DNA from: Barnesiella intestinihominis YIT 11860
GTDB taxonomy: Bacteria > Bacteroidota > Bacteroidia > Bacteroidales > Barnesiellaceae
NCBI RefSeq assembly: GCF_000296465.1
Contig: NZ_JH815205.1
Coordinates: forward strand, 387,109-451,108
Direction: 5' to 3'
Length of the DNA: 64,000 bases
In this document: positions 55,810 through 64,000 of the stretch, piece after piece
Position numbering within the stretch: position 1 is the stretch's first letter
Layout of the letters: each line of letters starts with the position of its first letter
Position numbers and translations under genes: made by a program
Notes under the pieces: model-generated
Database searches by the model: none
What the model was told of the DNA's origin: nothing
The model's input: the letters and a program-made list of their open reading frames with translations, nothing else

Positions 55810-57174
55810 TTATTTAACTATTACTTTATTGGAATACACAGCGTTACCGCAATTTACCCGAACAATGTACACGCCGCCATGAGCCATATCGAAAGAACAA
55901 TCGGAAACCATCGCTGTCGAAGCGACACAATTGCCCAACAAATCGAACACCATAACGTCATCGACAACAGCGCCATTGGTCAAAACCTGAATAGTCGACC
56001 CACTGACTGTCACAACGGGCTTAACAGCTGCCGAAACTTCCTCAATGGCAGTAGGATCGCCTTGTTCTACCAACAGAGTCAACGCATTGAGATCGACCGT
56101 CAACTTGTAATAGCCATCGGAGGGAACGGTAAACTTATTGTCATGGTTACCGGCAGTAAAATAGGAAATCGTATACGTTTCACCTAACGTAATGAGTTGA
56201 TTTCCCTCTTTTGTTTGATCGAATACAAAACAGTTTTCCCAATTTCCGGCAATGAGTTGATTGATAAATTTGAATTCCGTATCACCGTCTTCGGTGTTCT
56301 TGGCATACAAAAATCCATTCCATGTAAACACGCCTTCGCTTACTCTTGTCATTTCAATTCCGTCCTCGGTTTTCCAAGCTCCCGGTTCTCCTTTCATGGC
56401 ACTACCGATCAGATATAAATGATCATAGTCGATTTTTGTAACCTCCATTTTCACGGTATTCAAATCGATCGTAATCGTATAAGTGGCCGTAGAAGCAATT
56501 TGGTATTCCGCAGTGGCGACTCCATCGGCACTGAAAACCGGTGTATAAGTGCCCGATTTAACCTCCGATGCATTCGCAGGATTCAAAGATTGGCTATTGT
56601 CGTTACTTACGATATAGAAACCGGTCACGGGTTCTCCCACTTCAAGTTTTCCTTTCCATGTATAAACGCCGTTCGCTTCTTTCGTCATAGCGACTCTTTC
56701 GGGGAATGCGCTACCGGCTAAATAGGCCTGTCCGAATTTCTCGACATCAAGAATGTCCAAAGAACTTTCTGTCAAAGTCATCGTTTCTGCATCCAAGTCG
56801 ATCGTAATCGTGTATACCCCGGTTTTTTCTACTTGGAAAGAGGTGTCATAACCTCCGTGTTCGCCTTTGTCATACAACTTTGCGGGAACACCCGGAGTGA
56901 CAATTTCGTGATCGGGCACATCGGGATTAGGTGCAAGACAAGGATCCCAGCCTCTTCCTACCAAGAATTTGAATCGACGGTCTCCCGTTTTATCCAATAA
57001 CTCTCCCGTCCATGTAAATTGGCCGTCTCCGACCTTCGTCATTTCAAGAGCATCCTTAGGGCTCCAACCTGCTGCACAAGCATCTCCGACAACATACAAA
57101 TTGTCATAATGATTGATAGCCGACATACCGAATACGGCCAACAAACACGCGATTAAAAATGTAATCTTTTTCAT
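55810..57174 (-). CDS. SusF/SusE-like starch/glycan-binding protein with T9SS sorting domain
   Basis: A 454-residue exported protein with three CBM-type repeats, each a sandwich with the pattern 'LY(V/L)(V/I)G-A ... M-K-x-G-x-(F/Y)-TW-G' (NHYDNLYVVGDACAAGW, KFGQAYLAGSAFPERVAMTK, DYDHLYLIGSAMKGEPGAWK). This is the SusE/SusF repeat. The signal peptide (AVFGMSAINHYD) has no lipidation cysteine, unlike classical SusE/F lipoproteins; instead the C terminus is a T9SS type A domain (VMVFDLLGNCVAST ... GGVYIVRVNCGNAVYSNKVI). So it is probably surface-attached by T9SS. It lies 35 bases after GH97. Confidence 0.88.
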   Translation of the reverse strand: MKKITFLIACLLAVFGMSAINHYDNLYVVGDACAAGWSPKDALEMTKVGDGQFTWTGELLDKTGDRRFKFLVGRGWDPCLAPNPDVPDHEIVTPGVPAKLYDKGEHGGYDTSFQVEKTGVYTITIDLDAETMTLTESSLDILDVEKFGQAYLAGSAFPERVAMTKEANGVYTWKGKLEVGEPVTGFYIVSNDNSQSLNPANASEVKSGTYTPVFSADGVATAEYQIASTATYTITIDLNTVKMEVTKIDYDHLYLIGSAMKGEPGAWKTEDGIEMTRVSEGVFTWNGFLYAKNTEDGDTEFKFINQLIAGNWENCFVFDQTKEGNQLITLGETYTISYFTAGNHDNKFTVPSDGYYKLTVDLNALTLLVEQGDPTAIEEVSAAVKPVVTVSGSTIQVLTNGAVVDDVMVFDLLGNCVASTAMVSDCSFDMAHGGVYIVRVNCGNAVYSNKVIVK

Positions 57175-57209
57175 AATTTTTATTATTAAGTTTAACAAAA
57201 GAATCTACT

Positions 57210-59708
57210 TTACCGACCTATCAATACCTTTTTGGTAAATACCTTATCCTCAGTATGCACCTTTACGAGATAAACTCCTTTCTCATCTACCGACAAAGAA
57301 GCCCGACCACCGTCGAAACTGCCTTCTTTAAGGATTTGTCCGAGCGAATTATAGACCCAATAATCGGTAGAAGAAGACTGCTCGATAACGATATGTTTGT
57401 CAAGAGCATAAACCTTCCCCACCGGCTCGGCGCTCTCAGGGGTCTCGATAGCGGTAGTACCATCGGCATATTTCGACAGAGTCATGCGGTCTATATTAGG
57501 GCCATACTCCGAATTATTCCCGATTTCCACCGTATTGCTTGCCGTGTGATCGAGGTCTACCCATATAGTTTTATGGGCCAAATTACCGCCGCTCGTTCCT
57601 CCTGTACCGACAAATGAGACCTCTTGCCAAGAATCCATATTACCGTTCATCTTTACATAGGCCGTACAAGGGGCATCGGACATATAGTAAACGGTCATCG
57701 CATAAGTGCCCGATTCAGGGACTTTTACATCGTTGAAAGTAATGGAACGTCCATTTCCTATCGAAGCCACATATTTCCCACCCGAGCACAAACTATCTGT
57801 ATCGGTCTTAACCGGTACACCGAACGGAATCGTATTGCCATCGGCCTCAGCCTCATATTTCATGAAAATAGGTTTAGGAAGTTGCGAAGACGTAGAGAAC
57901 AAAACAGCCGCTCCCCCATGTTTTAACAAATCGATCGACACCGTATCTTTCGATGTCAAATTTCCTTTCCATTCGAATTGAATTTCCGACGGACATTCAC
58001 CATCTTTATAAATGTACGCATTGTATCGTTCACCGGAGGATAAAAACGAAAGAGGCACGGACACGGTGCGGGCATCGTGTGTCAGCGAAGCGAAATACCA
58101 CTCATTGCCTTTGCAGCGTACGATACTTACATATTCGTCGGGAACAGCTTCAAGGCAGCGGGTATCGTCCCATGCAGCCGGTACAGTCTTTAAAAATTCC
58201 CGGGCAATGTTATATTCGATATTTTCGGGAGCGTCGCCGATATGTTGTACTCCCGATTCAAAAACTACCGATAAAGCCAACTGGTGCGCTGCTGTCGTCT
58301 TTTGATGGATGCACCCGTTTTTATCGGCAAAATCTACCGGGACATAATCGGTCGACCCGATAGCCCCTCGGATAATCGCCGAGTTTATATTGTGGATATC
58401 GGGAAAAGTCGTAAAAACCGTATTCTCCAACACGGCCTCAGATGTCAGCAAATGCGGCCATGTTCTCCTCAAACCGGTCGGTTTAGTACAGGCATGTAAA
58501 TTAAGTAACAACTGCTTTTCGGCCGTTACCTTCAAAAGCAAATCGTATTTCTTCATCATAGCCTGATCGTCACTTTCCCAAAAATCGACTTTCAACCCTT
58601 TAACTCCTTGTGCCTTCCAATTCTGTACCATAGAAGCCATCGCCGACTCATCGGAAGGAAGCGAGTTTTGATTCACCCATACGAACACTCCCACCGATTT
58701 GGAGGATGCATAATCCACTACCTCTTTCAACGAAACACCGTTCTGCTCCCAGCATTTGTCCAATGTGAAATATTCCCAACCTTGCTGTTTAGCCCAATCT
58801 ATATATTTCTTAATGTTACTCATGCTAAGATAATCGGAGTGGAAGTCTTCTCCGCCGAAATTCCATACAGCACGTCCGGGTTTTACCCACGACAGATTAG
58901 TCAAGGCCGTTTTATCGTTCAAATTTTCCAATATAACCGACTCTGCTATCGATTCTAAGGAACCCACCATGAGAACTCTCCACGGCGTATACAAGGGAAG
59001 GGTAGCAGCGACATTCCCAACCAGCCGGTAACCGTAGGCTTTCGTCTCTTCATTCACAAACAACGAGCTTCCACAATAATTCCCATTGACCATCGCTTCG
59101 GTCAACAACAGATAATCGCTTCCCGTATGAACCAGCAATGGCAACGGGGTATATAGTTCACATGCCATAAATTCTGTATCGTTCTCTTCATAAAGAGCCT
59201 GATTATTTTTGGTATATTGCTGTGAATAAACTTTTTCCTGTCTTACCGGCAAACATTCGCTATTTTCGGCATAAACCGAAATGTCTCCGCTACCGAGAAT
59301 CGCATAGCGGTAAGCCACGCCATCATCATACACCCGAAAAATAAATTGTACGGTATGTCCGTCTTTATTACATGAAACTGTCGCCTCTTTATATGTATTA
59401 TCATATCGACTGCGCTTTCCCGACGGTAAGCTATACGAATCGTCCACCAAACGTTCGGTAAAAGAGGGTTCGCTCAATCCCGTTGAAAAATCGCCTACCG
59501 AAGTGGTAATTCCCAAAGCCGATTTTTCCACAATAGAGGTAACCCCTTTCACGACCTTATAATACAAAGCATCGTTATCGCTCACGACAACAAGTTTTAT
59601 AGAATCGGAGGGAGAGACGGTTTCTCCGACGACAGTCTCACCCCATACCGGGCAGGCTCCTGCCATCATCGCGCCGACCAAAAGACCATATATACATTTA
59701 TTTTTCAT
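57210..59708 (-). CDS. Glycoside hydrolase family 97 enzyme with CBM35-like module and T9SS sorting domain
   Basis: An 832-residue exported enzyme. Signal peptide about 1-23. N-terminal GH97 beta-sandwich (25-280), catalytic barrel (about 285-560: WEYFTLDKCWEQNGV, GLKVDFWESDDQAMMKKYDL, HACTKPTGLRRTWPHLLTSE), C-terminal GH97 domain (560-640). GLKVDF places an Asp where retaining GH97 alpha-galactosidases have their nucleophile, so a retaining mechanism is suggested. Then a CBM35-like module (about 640-760, MKYEAEADGNTIPFGVPV) and a T9SS domain (WVYNSLGQILKEGS ... GVYLVKVHTEDKVFTKKVL). SusB-type GH97 enzymes are periplasmic; this one is predicted outside the cell. ATG 59708 preferred to an upstream TTG. 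Confidence 0.92.
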   Translation of the reverse strand: MKNKCIYGLLVGAMMAGACPVWGETVVGETVSPSDSIKLVVVSDNDALYYKVVKGVTSIVEKSALGITTSVGDFSTGLSEPSFTERLVDDSYSLPSGKRSRYDNTYKEATVSCNKDGHTVQFIFRVYDDGVAYRYAILGSGDISVYAENSECLPVRQEKVYSQQYTKNNQALYEENDTEFMACELYTPLPLLVHTGSDYLLLTEAMVNGNYCGSSLFVNEETKAYGYRLVGNVAATLPLYTPWRVLMVGSLESIAESVILENLNDKTALTNLSWVKPGRAVWNFGGEDFHSDYLSMSNIKKYIDWAKQQGWEYFTLDKCWEQNGVSLKEVVDYASSKSVGVFVWVNQNSLPSDESAMASMVQNWKAQGVKGLKVDFWESDDQAMMKKYDLLLKVTAEKQLLLNLHACTKPTGLRRTWPHLLTSEAVLENTVFTTFPDIHNINSAIIRGAIGSTDYVPVDFADKNGCIHQKTTAAHQLALSVVFESGVQHIGDAPENIEYNIAREFLKTVPAAWDDTRCLEAVPDEYVSIVRCKGNEWYFASLTHDARTVSVPLSFLSSGERYNAYIYKDGECPSEIQFEWKGNLTSKDTVSIDLLKHGGAAVLFSTSSQLPKPIFMKYEAEADGNTIPFGVPVKTDTDSLCSGGKYVASIGNGRSITFNDVKVPESGTYAMTVYYMSDAPCTAYVKMNGNMDSWQEVSFVGTGGTSGGNLAHKTIWVDLDHTASNTVEIGNNSEYGPNIDRMTLSKYADGTTAIETPESAEPVGKVYALDKHIVIEQSSSTDYWVYNSLGQILKEGSFDGGRASLSVDEKGVYLVKVHTEDKVFTKKVLIGR

Positions 59709-59741
59709 TGTCAATATTTACTTCCTGTTTCTACAATAAAG

Positions 59742-61325
59742 CTACTTCACGATTACTTTTTGCACGACTTGTTCTTGCTGTACAATTATTCCCACCAGAT
59801 AAGCACCGGGCGGAACAGGTATTCTATTCACACGACCTGTTATCTCGCTCTCGTACACAATTTGGCCGGACAAGTTCACTACTTTACAAAATCCATCGGA
59901 ATCCATAGTAATTACAATCTCGTGATTCTGCGTAGCGACATCGATTCCTTCGGTTACCGGTTTTGTAACAGAAGACGGTTTGTCACTGCCGAACAACTGC
60001 CATTTCAAAAGCTGAAAGGAGTCGGCTCCGTTATTTTCGACCGTTCTCAAACGATAGCCTTTATATAATTTAGTACCATTTACTGCGAATTTCATAGTTG
60101 CATACCGGCAAGGGAATACAAATCCATTGACTTCGCTTACGGCTTCCCAGTCTTTGTCAAAGCCTTCGACGACCCAACTCTTAGGGTCTCTCTCAGGATA
60201 ATCCTGACACGAAGTCAACGTATAATAGTCCAATCGATACGGTTTATCCAGTTCTACCTCGACATTGAATACCGGGCTTTCGTCGCTATAATACTTCCGT
60301 TGCATATCCCGGTCGAAAAGATTAAAATATCTTTCGTCGGCAATCGTAAAGGCTCCGAGCGGAGAACCTATCACATTGGAAAAGACATCGACATTTTCGG
60401 TAATATCTGCCGGGAAATTTTTATGATCGGCCGATTCGTAATAAGGTATCCCGAACAATTGTATTTCCCCGACATTCCGCCCTTTCGTATCGATACGATA
60501 ATATCGGGCTGCCTTGCCTGCATCCGCATGGGGTTGACGGCTTATCGTAAACAAGGTAGCCGCGCTGTAACGGGTAGAGCCTCCGGAATTCAATTGCGAG
60601 TAATTTCTCCCGTCGACCGAATATTCAAGGCTCCATGAATCGACATTTTGAGATGTCACTTCTCCCTCGGAAAATAGATAACCCGTAACCAGACAAGGGT
60701 CTGTACAGGTAACATATATGTAATCCGAAGCAGCCTGTAAATCATAAACCGTGTATTCATCGTTATCATTCAGGGCAGACCCGGAAATATCTTTTCCACC
60801 AATCGTGATTGCAGCATTGTCGGTAAGGTCGTAAGCGTAAGCTGCTTTCATCTTTTCGGGCTTCGGCATTTTAACCTCGGTCTCCCAGATTTCAAATTTA
60901 TCTATATTAGGGCCACCGCCATTGTAAGGAGTGATTTTTATCGTATTATCGCCCTTATCGAGATAAATATACGAAAGCATCATACCGACCGGAGGGCGGT
61001 TCCAATCTTCTGTCGTCTCCGTCATACCTATCACCACCGGTGCATAAAATCCCGTTTGGACGGCTATGGAACGTATGAACATGCTCGTGTAATAGGTACG
61101 GAACTCATAAGTGCCCTCCTTATCGACATAGACATTCCTAAACAAAATCTCGGATCCATTGTCGTTGTCCCCCACATAGGCATCTCCCGAATATCCATTC
61201 ACATATTTGACCTTTACCGGAGGTGTGAGAACCGCATCCTCTGCTTCCAAGACTAAAAGCGGATTTTGAGCGCACAAGCCGGCAGCAGGCAACAAAGAGA
61301 GTAATAAAATCTTAAATTTTTTCAT
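59742..61325 (-). CDS. Carbohydrate-binding protein (CBM35-like and discoidin-like domains) with T9SS sorting domain
   Basis: A 527-residue exported protein. Signal peptide 1-20 (AAGLCAQ). Residues 22-150 form a CBM35/CBM6-like sandwich (LVLEAEDAVLTPPVKVKYVN, GGGPNIDKFEIWE). A discoidin/F5-8-like region, probably in two parts (about 175-300 and 330-445), contains SWSLEYSVDGRNYSQLNSGG and SWVVEGFDKDWEAVSEVNGF. The C terminus (CKVVNLSGQIVYESEITGRV ... GAYLVGIIVQQEQVVQKVIV) is a type A sorting domain. No catalytic domain: probably a surface glycan-binding partner of GH97, whose gene follows 33 bases downstream. ATG 61325 starts a proper signal peptide. Confidence 0.85.
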   Translation of the reverse strand: MKKFKILLLSLLPAAGLCAQNPLLVLEAEDAVLTPPVKVKYVNGYSGDAYVGDNDNGSEILFRNVYVDKEGTYEFRTYYTSMFIRSIAVQTGFYAPVVIGMTETTEDWNRPPVGMMLSYIYLDKGDNTIKITPYNGGGPNIDKFEIWETEVKMPKPEKMKAAYAYDLTDNAAITIGGKDISGSALNDNDEYTVYDLQAASDYIYVTCTDPCLVTGYLFSEGEVTSQNVDSWSLEYSVDGRNYSQLNSGGSTRYSAATLFTISRQPHADAGKAARYYRIDTKGRNVGEIQLFGIPYYESADHKNFPADITENVDVFSNVIGSPLGAFTIADERYFNLFDRDMQRKYYSDESPVFNVEVELDKPYRLDYYTLTSCQDYPERDPKSWVVEGFDKDWEAVSEVNGFVFPCRYATMKFAVNGTKLYKGYRLRTVENNGADSFQLLKWQLFGSDKPSSVTKPVTEGIDVATQNHEIVITMDSDGFCKVVNLSGQIVYESEITGRVNRIPVPPGAYLVGIIVQQEQVVQKVIVK

Positions 61326-61548
61326 TCCTTCGCAAACTACAATTAAGCATAAGAACCACTTAGAATCTTTCCTAAACCAAAGACTCCAACAAGGATACTT
61401 CACAGTCGAAAAGGATAGAGAAACAACCGTTGTCCGAACAATATCTGTACTTACACGAGTTTTTCATGTTGGTAACATTCCAAGGGTTTTACATATCTAT
61501 GACACAAAAAACATCATACACCCTTATACCAAATGAAAAAAAATTTTA

Positions 61549-62100
61549 CTACCACAAATAGCTGTACTGATCGCCTAAAAATTTTTTGATTTTTTTCAAG
61601 GCCGTGGTTATCTGACCCTCAACGGTTTTTACCGAAATATTCAACCTCCGAGCTATTTCCTGATTCGTAAGATTCTCACTTCGGCTAAGCAAAAAAATGT
61701 TCCGACATTTGTCCGGTAAAGAAAAAACAGCCTCCTGAATCAAACGATATAATTCCTCGGTTTCAAGAGTAGACACACTGGTATTGATCGTAGAGACTTC
61801 CACTCCGTCGAGACCTACCGTCTCTTTCTTTTTTCTCAATTCATTCAAACACTTATTTTTCGCTGCTTGGAACAAATAGGCTTTCAGTGAAAGCTGTATC
61901 TGAAATGTCTCTCTGTTTTCCCATAAATAAATAAAAATATCCATCGCCAACTCTTCTGCCACATTCTTATCGTCCAAATGGAGATATATGAAACGGCACA
62001 AAGGAGTAAAATATGTTTCAAATAAAGATTTGAACGCATCCTCATTTCCTTCACGAATCTGCCTAAGCAATGATATGTCATTAGTGATATTCGCTACCAT
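61549..62100 (-). CDS. RNA polymerase ECF-type sigma factor
   Basis: A 183-residue sigma-70 family protein of the ECF group common in Bacteroidetes glycan loci. Region 2 (about 20-85): FETYFTPLCRFIYLHLDDKN, AEELAMDIFIYLWENRETF. Region 4 (about 115-175): LPDKCRNIFLLSRSENLTNQ, EIARRLNISVKTVEGQITTAL. The gene is divergent from fecR, whereas such pairs are normally in one direction. It faces the GH97/SusF cluster, 223 bases upstream of the first cluster gene. ATG 62100 (MVANITND) was preferred to 62121. Confidence 0.92.
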   Translation of the reverse strand: MVANITNDISLLRQIREGNEDAFKSLFETYFTPLCRFIYLHLDDKNVAEELAMDIFIYLWENRETFQIQLSLKAYLFQAAKNKCLNELRKKKETVGLDGVEVSTINTSVSTLETEELYRLIQEAVFSLPDKCRNIFLLSRSENLTNQEIARRLNISVKTVEGQITTALKKIKKFLGDQYSYLW

Positions 62101-62335
62101 TATTACAGGAAAACTATGCAAAGAAAATAATATTATTCAAGATAAAAAAATAATATTCACAGCAAAAATAAAAAAATATAAAAGCCTCGAAAGATTTCTA
62201 CTTATTGATTACAAAGTAATTATAAAATGGATATCTATACCAATCAGACATTTTTTCTTTTTTATTATCTACACATATAAGGGTCAAGCCCGATTTTTGT
62301 GTCTAAGTAATTGAAATCTTAAAATTCCATCAAAC
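62101..62335. promoter_or_regulatory. Divergent control region between sigma and fecR genes
   Basis: 235 AT-rich bases with no gene. It must contain promoters for both the ECF sigma gene and fecR. Neither strand has a full TTTG-N20-TAnnTTTG match, which is consistent with an alternative (ECF-dependent or weak) promoter; GATTTTTG at about 62291 is the nearest -7-like sequence toward fecR. Confidence 0.4.
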
Positions 62336-63361
62336 ATGAATAATAATCTTCCGTGGGATATAATCATCGCTAAATTCGAAGGAATCTCCCTATCAGAAGA
62401 AGAGCAATCGCAGCTACAAAACTGGTTAGCGGCCGATAACAAAAACAAACTTCTTTTCGATGAACTGAAAACCCTTTGGGATAGCATCCAAGCAAAATCT
62501 GCCAACTACAATCCCGATGTAGATTATTATTGGAAAAAATTCCAAGCCTATATTCACAAAGATACTATACAGAAAGAACCTATAAAGGTAAAAAAGATTG
62601 TTCCCCGGTTACATTTCGGCAAGAAACTAAACCGCATTGCCGCAGCTATCAGTTTATTATTAATCGTTTCGGGGATAGGGTATTATTTCTTTTCCAGCAA
62701 CAAATCTTTGAACAGAGAGACAATTGTCCAAACTTATTCGACAATTACAGGAAAATCGAAATTCATACTTCCCGATGGCAGTGAAGTATGGTTAAATTCA
62801 CATTCGAAGCTGGAATACAAAAATCTTCATGCCGACATGCGAGAAGTCGAATTGAAAGGCGAGGCTTTTTTTAAAGTTCAGCACGATGAAAGGCCGTTCA
62901 TTGTCAAGACCAGCGACATAGCGGTAAAAGTACATGGTACACAATTCAACGTAAGCGCCTACCATACTGACGAAAAATCGGTAGTGAGCCTATACGAAGG
63001 TTCGGTATCGATGCATGTATTGGGCGACGATAGCTCGAACTGTTATCTGAAACCGGGGGAAGAAGGCTTTCTCGATAAAAAAGACAAAACAATTCGGGTT
63101 GAAAAAGGAGACGTAGAATTTGCAAAAATGTGGACTAACGAAAAAGTCAAACTGGAAAACAAAAATCTTCATGAAGTTTGCAAATATCTTTCCAAATGGT
63201 ATAACGTGAACATCATCATCGACCCGGCTTTGCCCGACGATCAATCTTACACGTTTACCCTCCATGACCAAAGTCTCGAAGATATCATTCGTATCATGTC
63301 GAACATATCTTCGATAAACTACTACTTTACAGAAGACAACACATTAATGATAACCCTTTAA
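62336..63361 (+). CDS. FecR-family anti-sigma factor
   Basis: A 341-residue single-pass inner membrane regulator. Residues 1-95 form the cytoplasmic anti-sigma domain (GISLSEEEQSQLQNWLAADN, FDELKTLWDS); a transmembrane helix spans about 100-120 (IAAAISLLLIVSGIGYYFF); residues 135-260 are the FecR domain (YSTITGKSKFILPDGSEVWL, NSHSKLEYKN, VELKGEAFFKVQ, FNVSAYHTDEKSVVSLYEGS); residues 275-341 form a secretin/TonB-type STN-like fold (NLHEVCKYLSKWYNVNIII). It would hold the neighbouring sigma factor inactive until a signal comes from the SusC receptor encoded 134 bases downstream. Confidence 0.94.
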   Translation: MNNNLPWDIIIAKFEGISLSEEEQSQLQNWLAADNKNKLLFDELKTLWDSIQAKSANYNPDVDYYWKKFQAYIHKDTIQKEPIKVKKIVPRLHFGKKLNRIAAAISLLLIVSGIGYYFFSSNKSLNRETIVQTYSTITGKSKFILPDGSEVWLNSHSKLEYKNLHADMREVELKGEAFFKVQHDERPFIVKTSDIAVKVHGTQFNVSAYHTDEKSVVSLYEGSVSMHVLGDDSSNCYLKPGEEGFLDKKDKTIRVEKGDVEFAKMWTNEKVKLENKNLHEVCKYLSKWYNVNIIIDPALPDDQSYTFTLHDQSLEDIIRIMSNISSINYYFTEDNTLMITL

Positions 63362-63495
63362 CACATTATTGCCTATGACGATACATTAAAGACAAACCAC
63401 CTATGTAGAATGAATGATTAAAAATTTTTATTCTTAAACCCAAAAACAAAAAAAAGAAAGAGAACTTATTAAGTTAACTTTAATATACCCATGAT

Positions 63496-64000
63496 ATGAA
63501 TCTAAAGAAAAAATTGGCTGTATTTCTAGCCATTTTATTCTCCTTGAACTTGTTTGCTCAAGCACCGGGAGAAACCATAACAATTTCTTTTCAAAACATT
63601 CCATTATCCGAGGCTATCAAAAAAATAGAAAGTGTAAGTAAATACACGTTCTTTTACGATGCCTTAAAATTGAATGTCGATCAAAAAGTATCGCTGAACG
63701 CCCAAAAGACACCTATTCAACAAGCAATATCCCAAATGCTTGGAAATTCGGGTATTAAATTTGAAATTAAACAGTCTCAAATCATCTTATATAACAAAAA
63801 CGTATCCTCTGATGAAAAAAAGATTTCCATACGAGGAAACGTTACAGATGTCAACGGCGAGCCGCTTATCGGTGTAACCGTCTCGGTAAAGGACAATCCC
63901 TCTATCGTGACTATCACCAATGTAGATGGTATCTATGACATAAAAGTGCCCGATAAAAGTGCCATACTACAATTCAAATACATCGGGTTCGCTTCTCGTG
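63496..64000 (+). CDS. SusC/RagA-family TonB-dependent receptor, N-terminal part (cut by window end)
   Basis: 168 codons are visible. Signal peptide 1-22 (LFSLNLFAQ), STN (secretin/TonB short N-terminal) domain about 25-95 (NIPLSEAIKKIESVSKYTFF, QAISQMLGNSGIKFEI) which contacts FecR in signalling receptors, and a carboxypeptidase-like domain from about 112 (ISIRGNVTDVNGEPLIGVTV, VDGIYDIKVPDKSAILQFKY). The TonB plug and barrel lie beyond the window and a SusD gene probably follows. The STN domain marks it as the transducing receptor of the adjacent FecR/ECF pair. Confidence 0.93.
   Translation, partial: MNLKKKLAVFLAILFSLNLFAQAPGETITISFQNIPLSEAIKKIESVSKYTFFYDALKLNVDQKVSLNAQKTPIQQAISQMLGNSGIKFEIKQSQIILYNKNVSSDEKKISIRGNVTDVNGEPLIGVTVSVKDNPSIVTITNVDGIYDIKVPDKSAILQFKYIGFASR

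Noticed and set aside
1-64000. Riboswitches (TPP, cobalamin, SAM, preQ1) upstream of transporters and biosynthetic genes
   Set aside because: Leader regions were read for conserved boxes; none was found with confidence.

Overview
The window is chromosomal DNA from a member of the Bacteroidales. The evidence is the gene content (SusC/SusF-type proteins, TonB receptors with an N-terminal carboxypeptidase-like domain, FecR/ECF pairs, a split 5'-nucleotidase, DUF3109, DUF4876, GH97, GH76) and the many promoters of the Bacteroidetes type (TTTG, about 20 bp, TAnnTTTG). A porT gene and six proteins with type IX secretion (T9SS) C-terminal sorting domains argue against Bacteroides itself and fit a Barnesiella/Coprobacter-like gut lineage; that placement is inference. 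No prophage, CRISPR array or complete insertion sequence is visible.

Layout. 1-10.1 kb is housekeeping: the end of pyrI, a flavin reductase, a beta-barrel gene, glyA, two SGNH hydrolases, priA, a second small beta-barrel gene, a MIP18-type Fe-S assembly protein and an LpxH-like phosphatase. 10.6-14.5 kb is one 1303-residue multidomain T9SS cargo protein. 14.8-18.8 kb holds ispD-recG and an M23/LysM peptidase. 19.4-32.0 kb holds small hypotheticals, an envelope operon (nuclease-like DUF151, MFS, rsmE, kdsA, TPR), mnmA, doxX, a thioredoxin-like protein, a MATE transporter, DUF3109 and gpmI. 32.4-37.1 kb has a BspA-like leucine-rich repeat cargo protein facing an orphan beta-helix protein without a signal peptide, followed by an IS remnant. 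37.3-46.6 kb has rplS, a split 5'-nucleotidase plus GH3/beta-lactamase-fold fusion operon, porT, a ferredoxin, rplU-rpmA, an AraC regulator and two tRNAs. 46.7-54.3 kb has a TonB receptor/DUF4876/DUF6850 operon and a T9SS cargo protein. 54.5-64 kb is a glycan-utilisation locus: GH76, a SusF-like protein, GH97, a carbohydrate-binding protein, an ECF sigma factor, a divergent FecR anti-sigma gene and the start of a SusC gene cut by the window end.

Most notable signals. (1) A dispersed repeat (five copies) carries a GGAAAT-N3-ATTTCC palindrome exactly one base upstream of a Bacteroidetes -33 element, with a constant 20 bp to a TAnnTTTG -7 element. Every copy points into a neighbouring gene: priA (two tandem copies), ispD-recG, the DUF151 gene, gpmI. 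It looks like a mobile promoter/operator cassette. (2) Two other repeat families (about 80 bp family B; palindromic family C) cluster with it in intergenic regions. (3) In the glycan locus T9SS sorting domains sit on the SusF-like protein, GH97 and a binding protein, which suggests that T9SS attachment replaces lipoprotein anchoring. (4) The beta-helix protein resembles a tailspike but has no phage around it. Starts were chosen from ATG position, signal peptides and promoter positions; no homology search was run.
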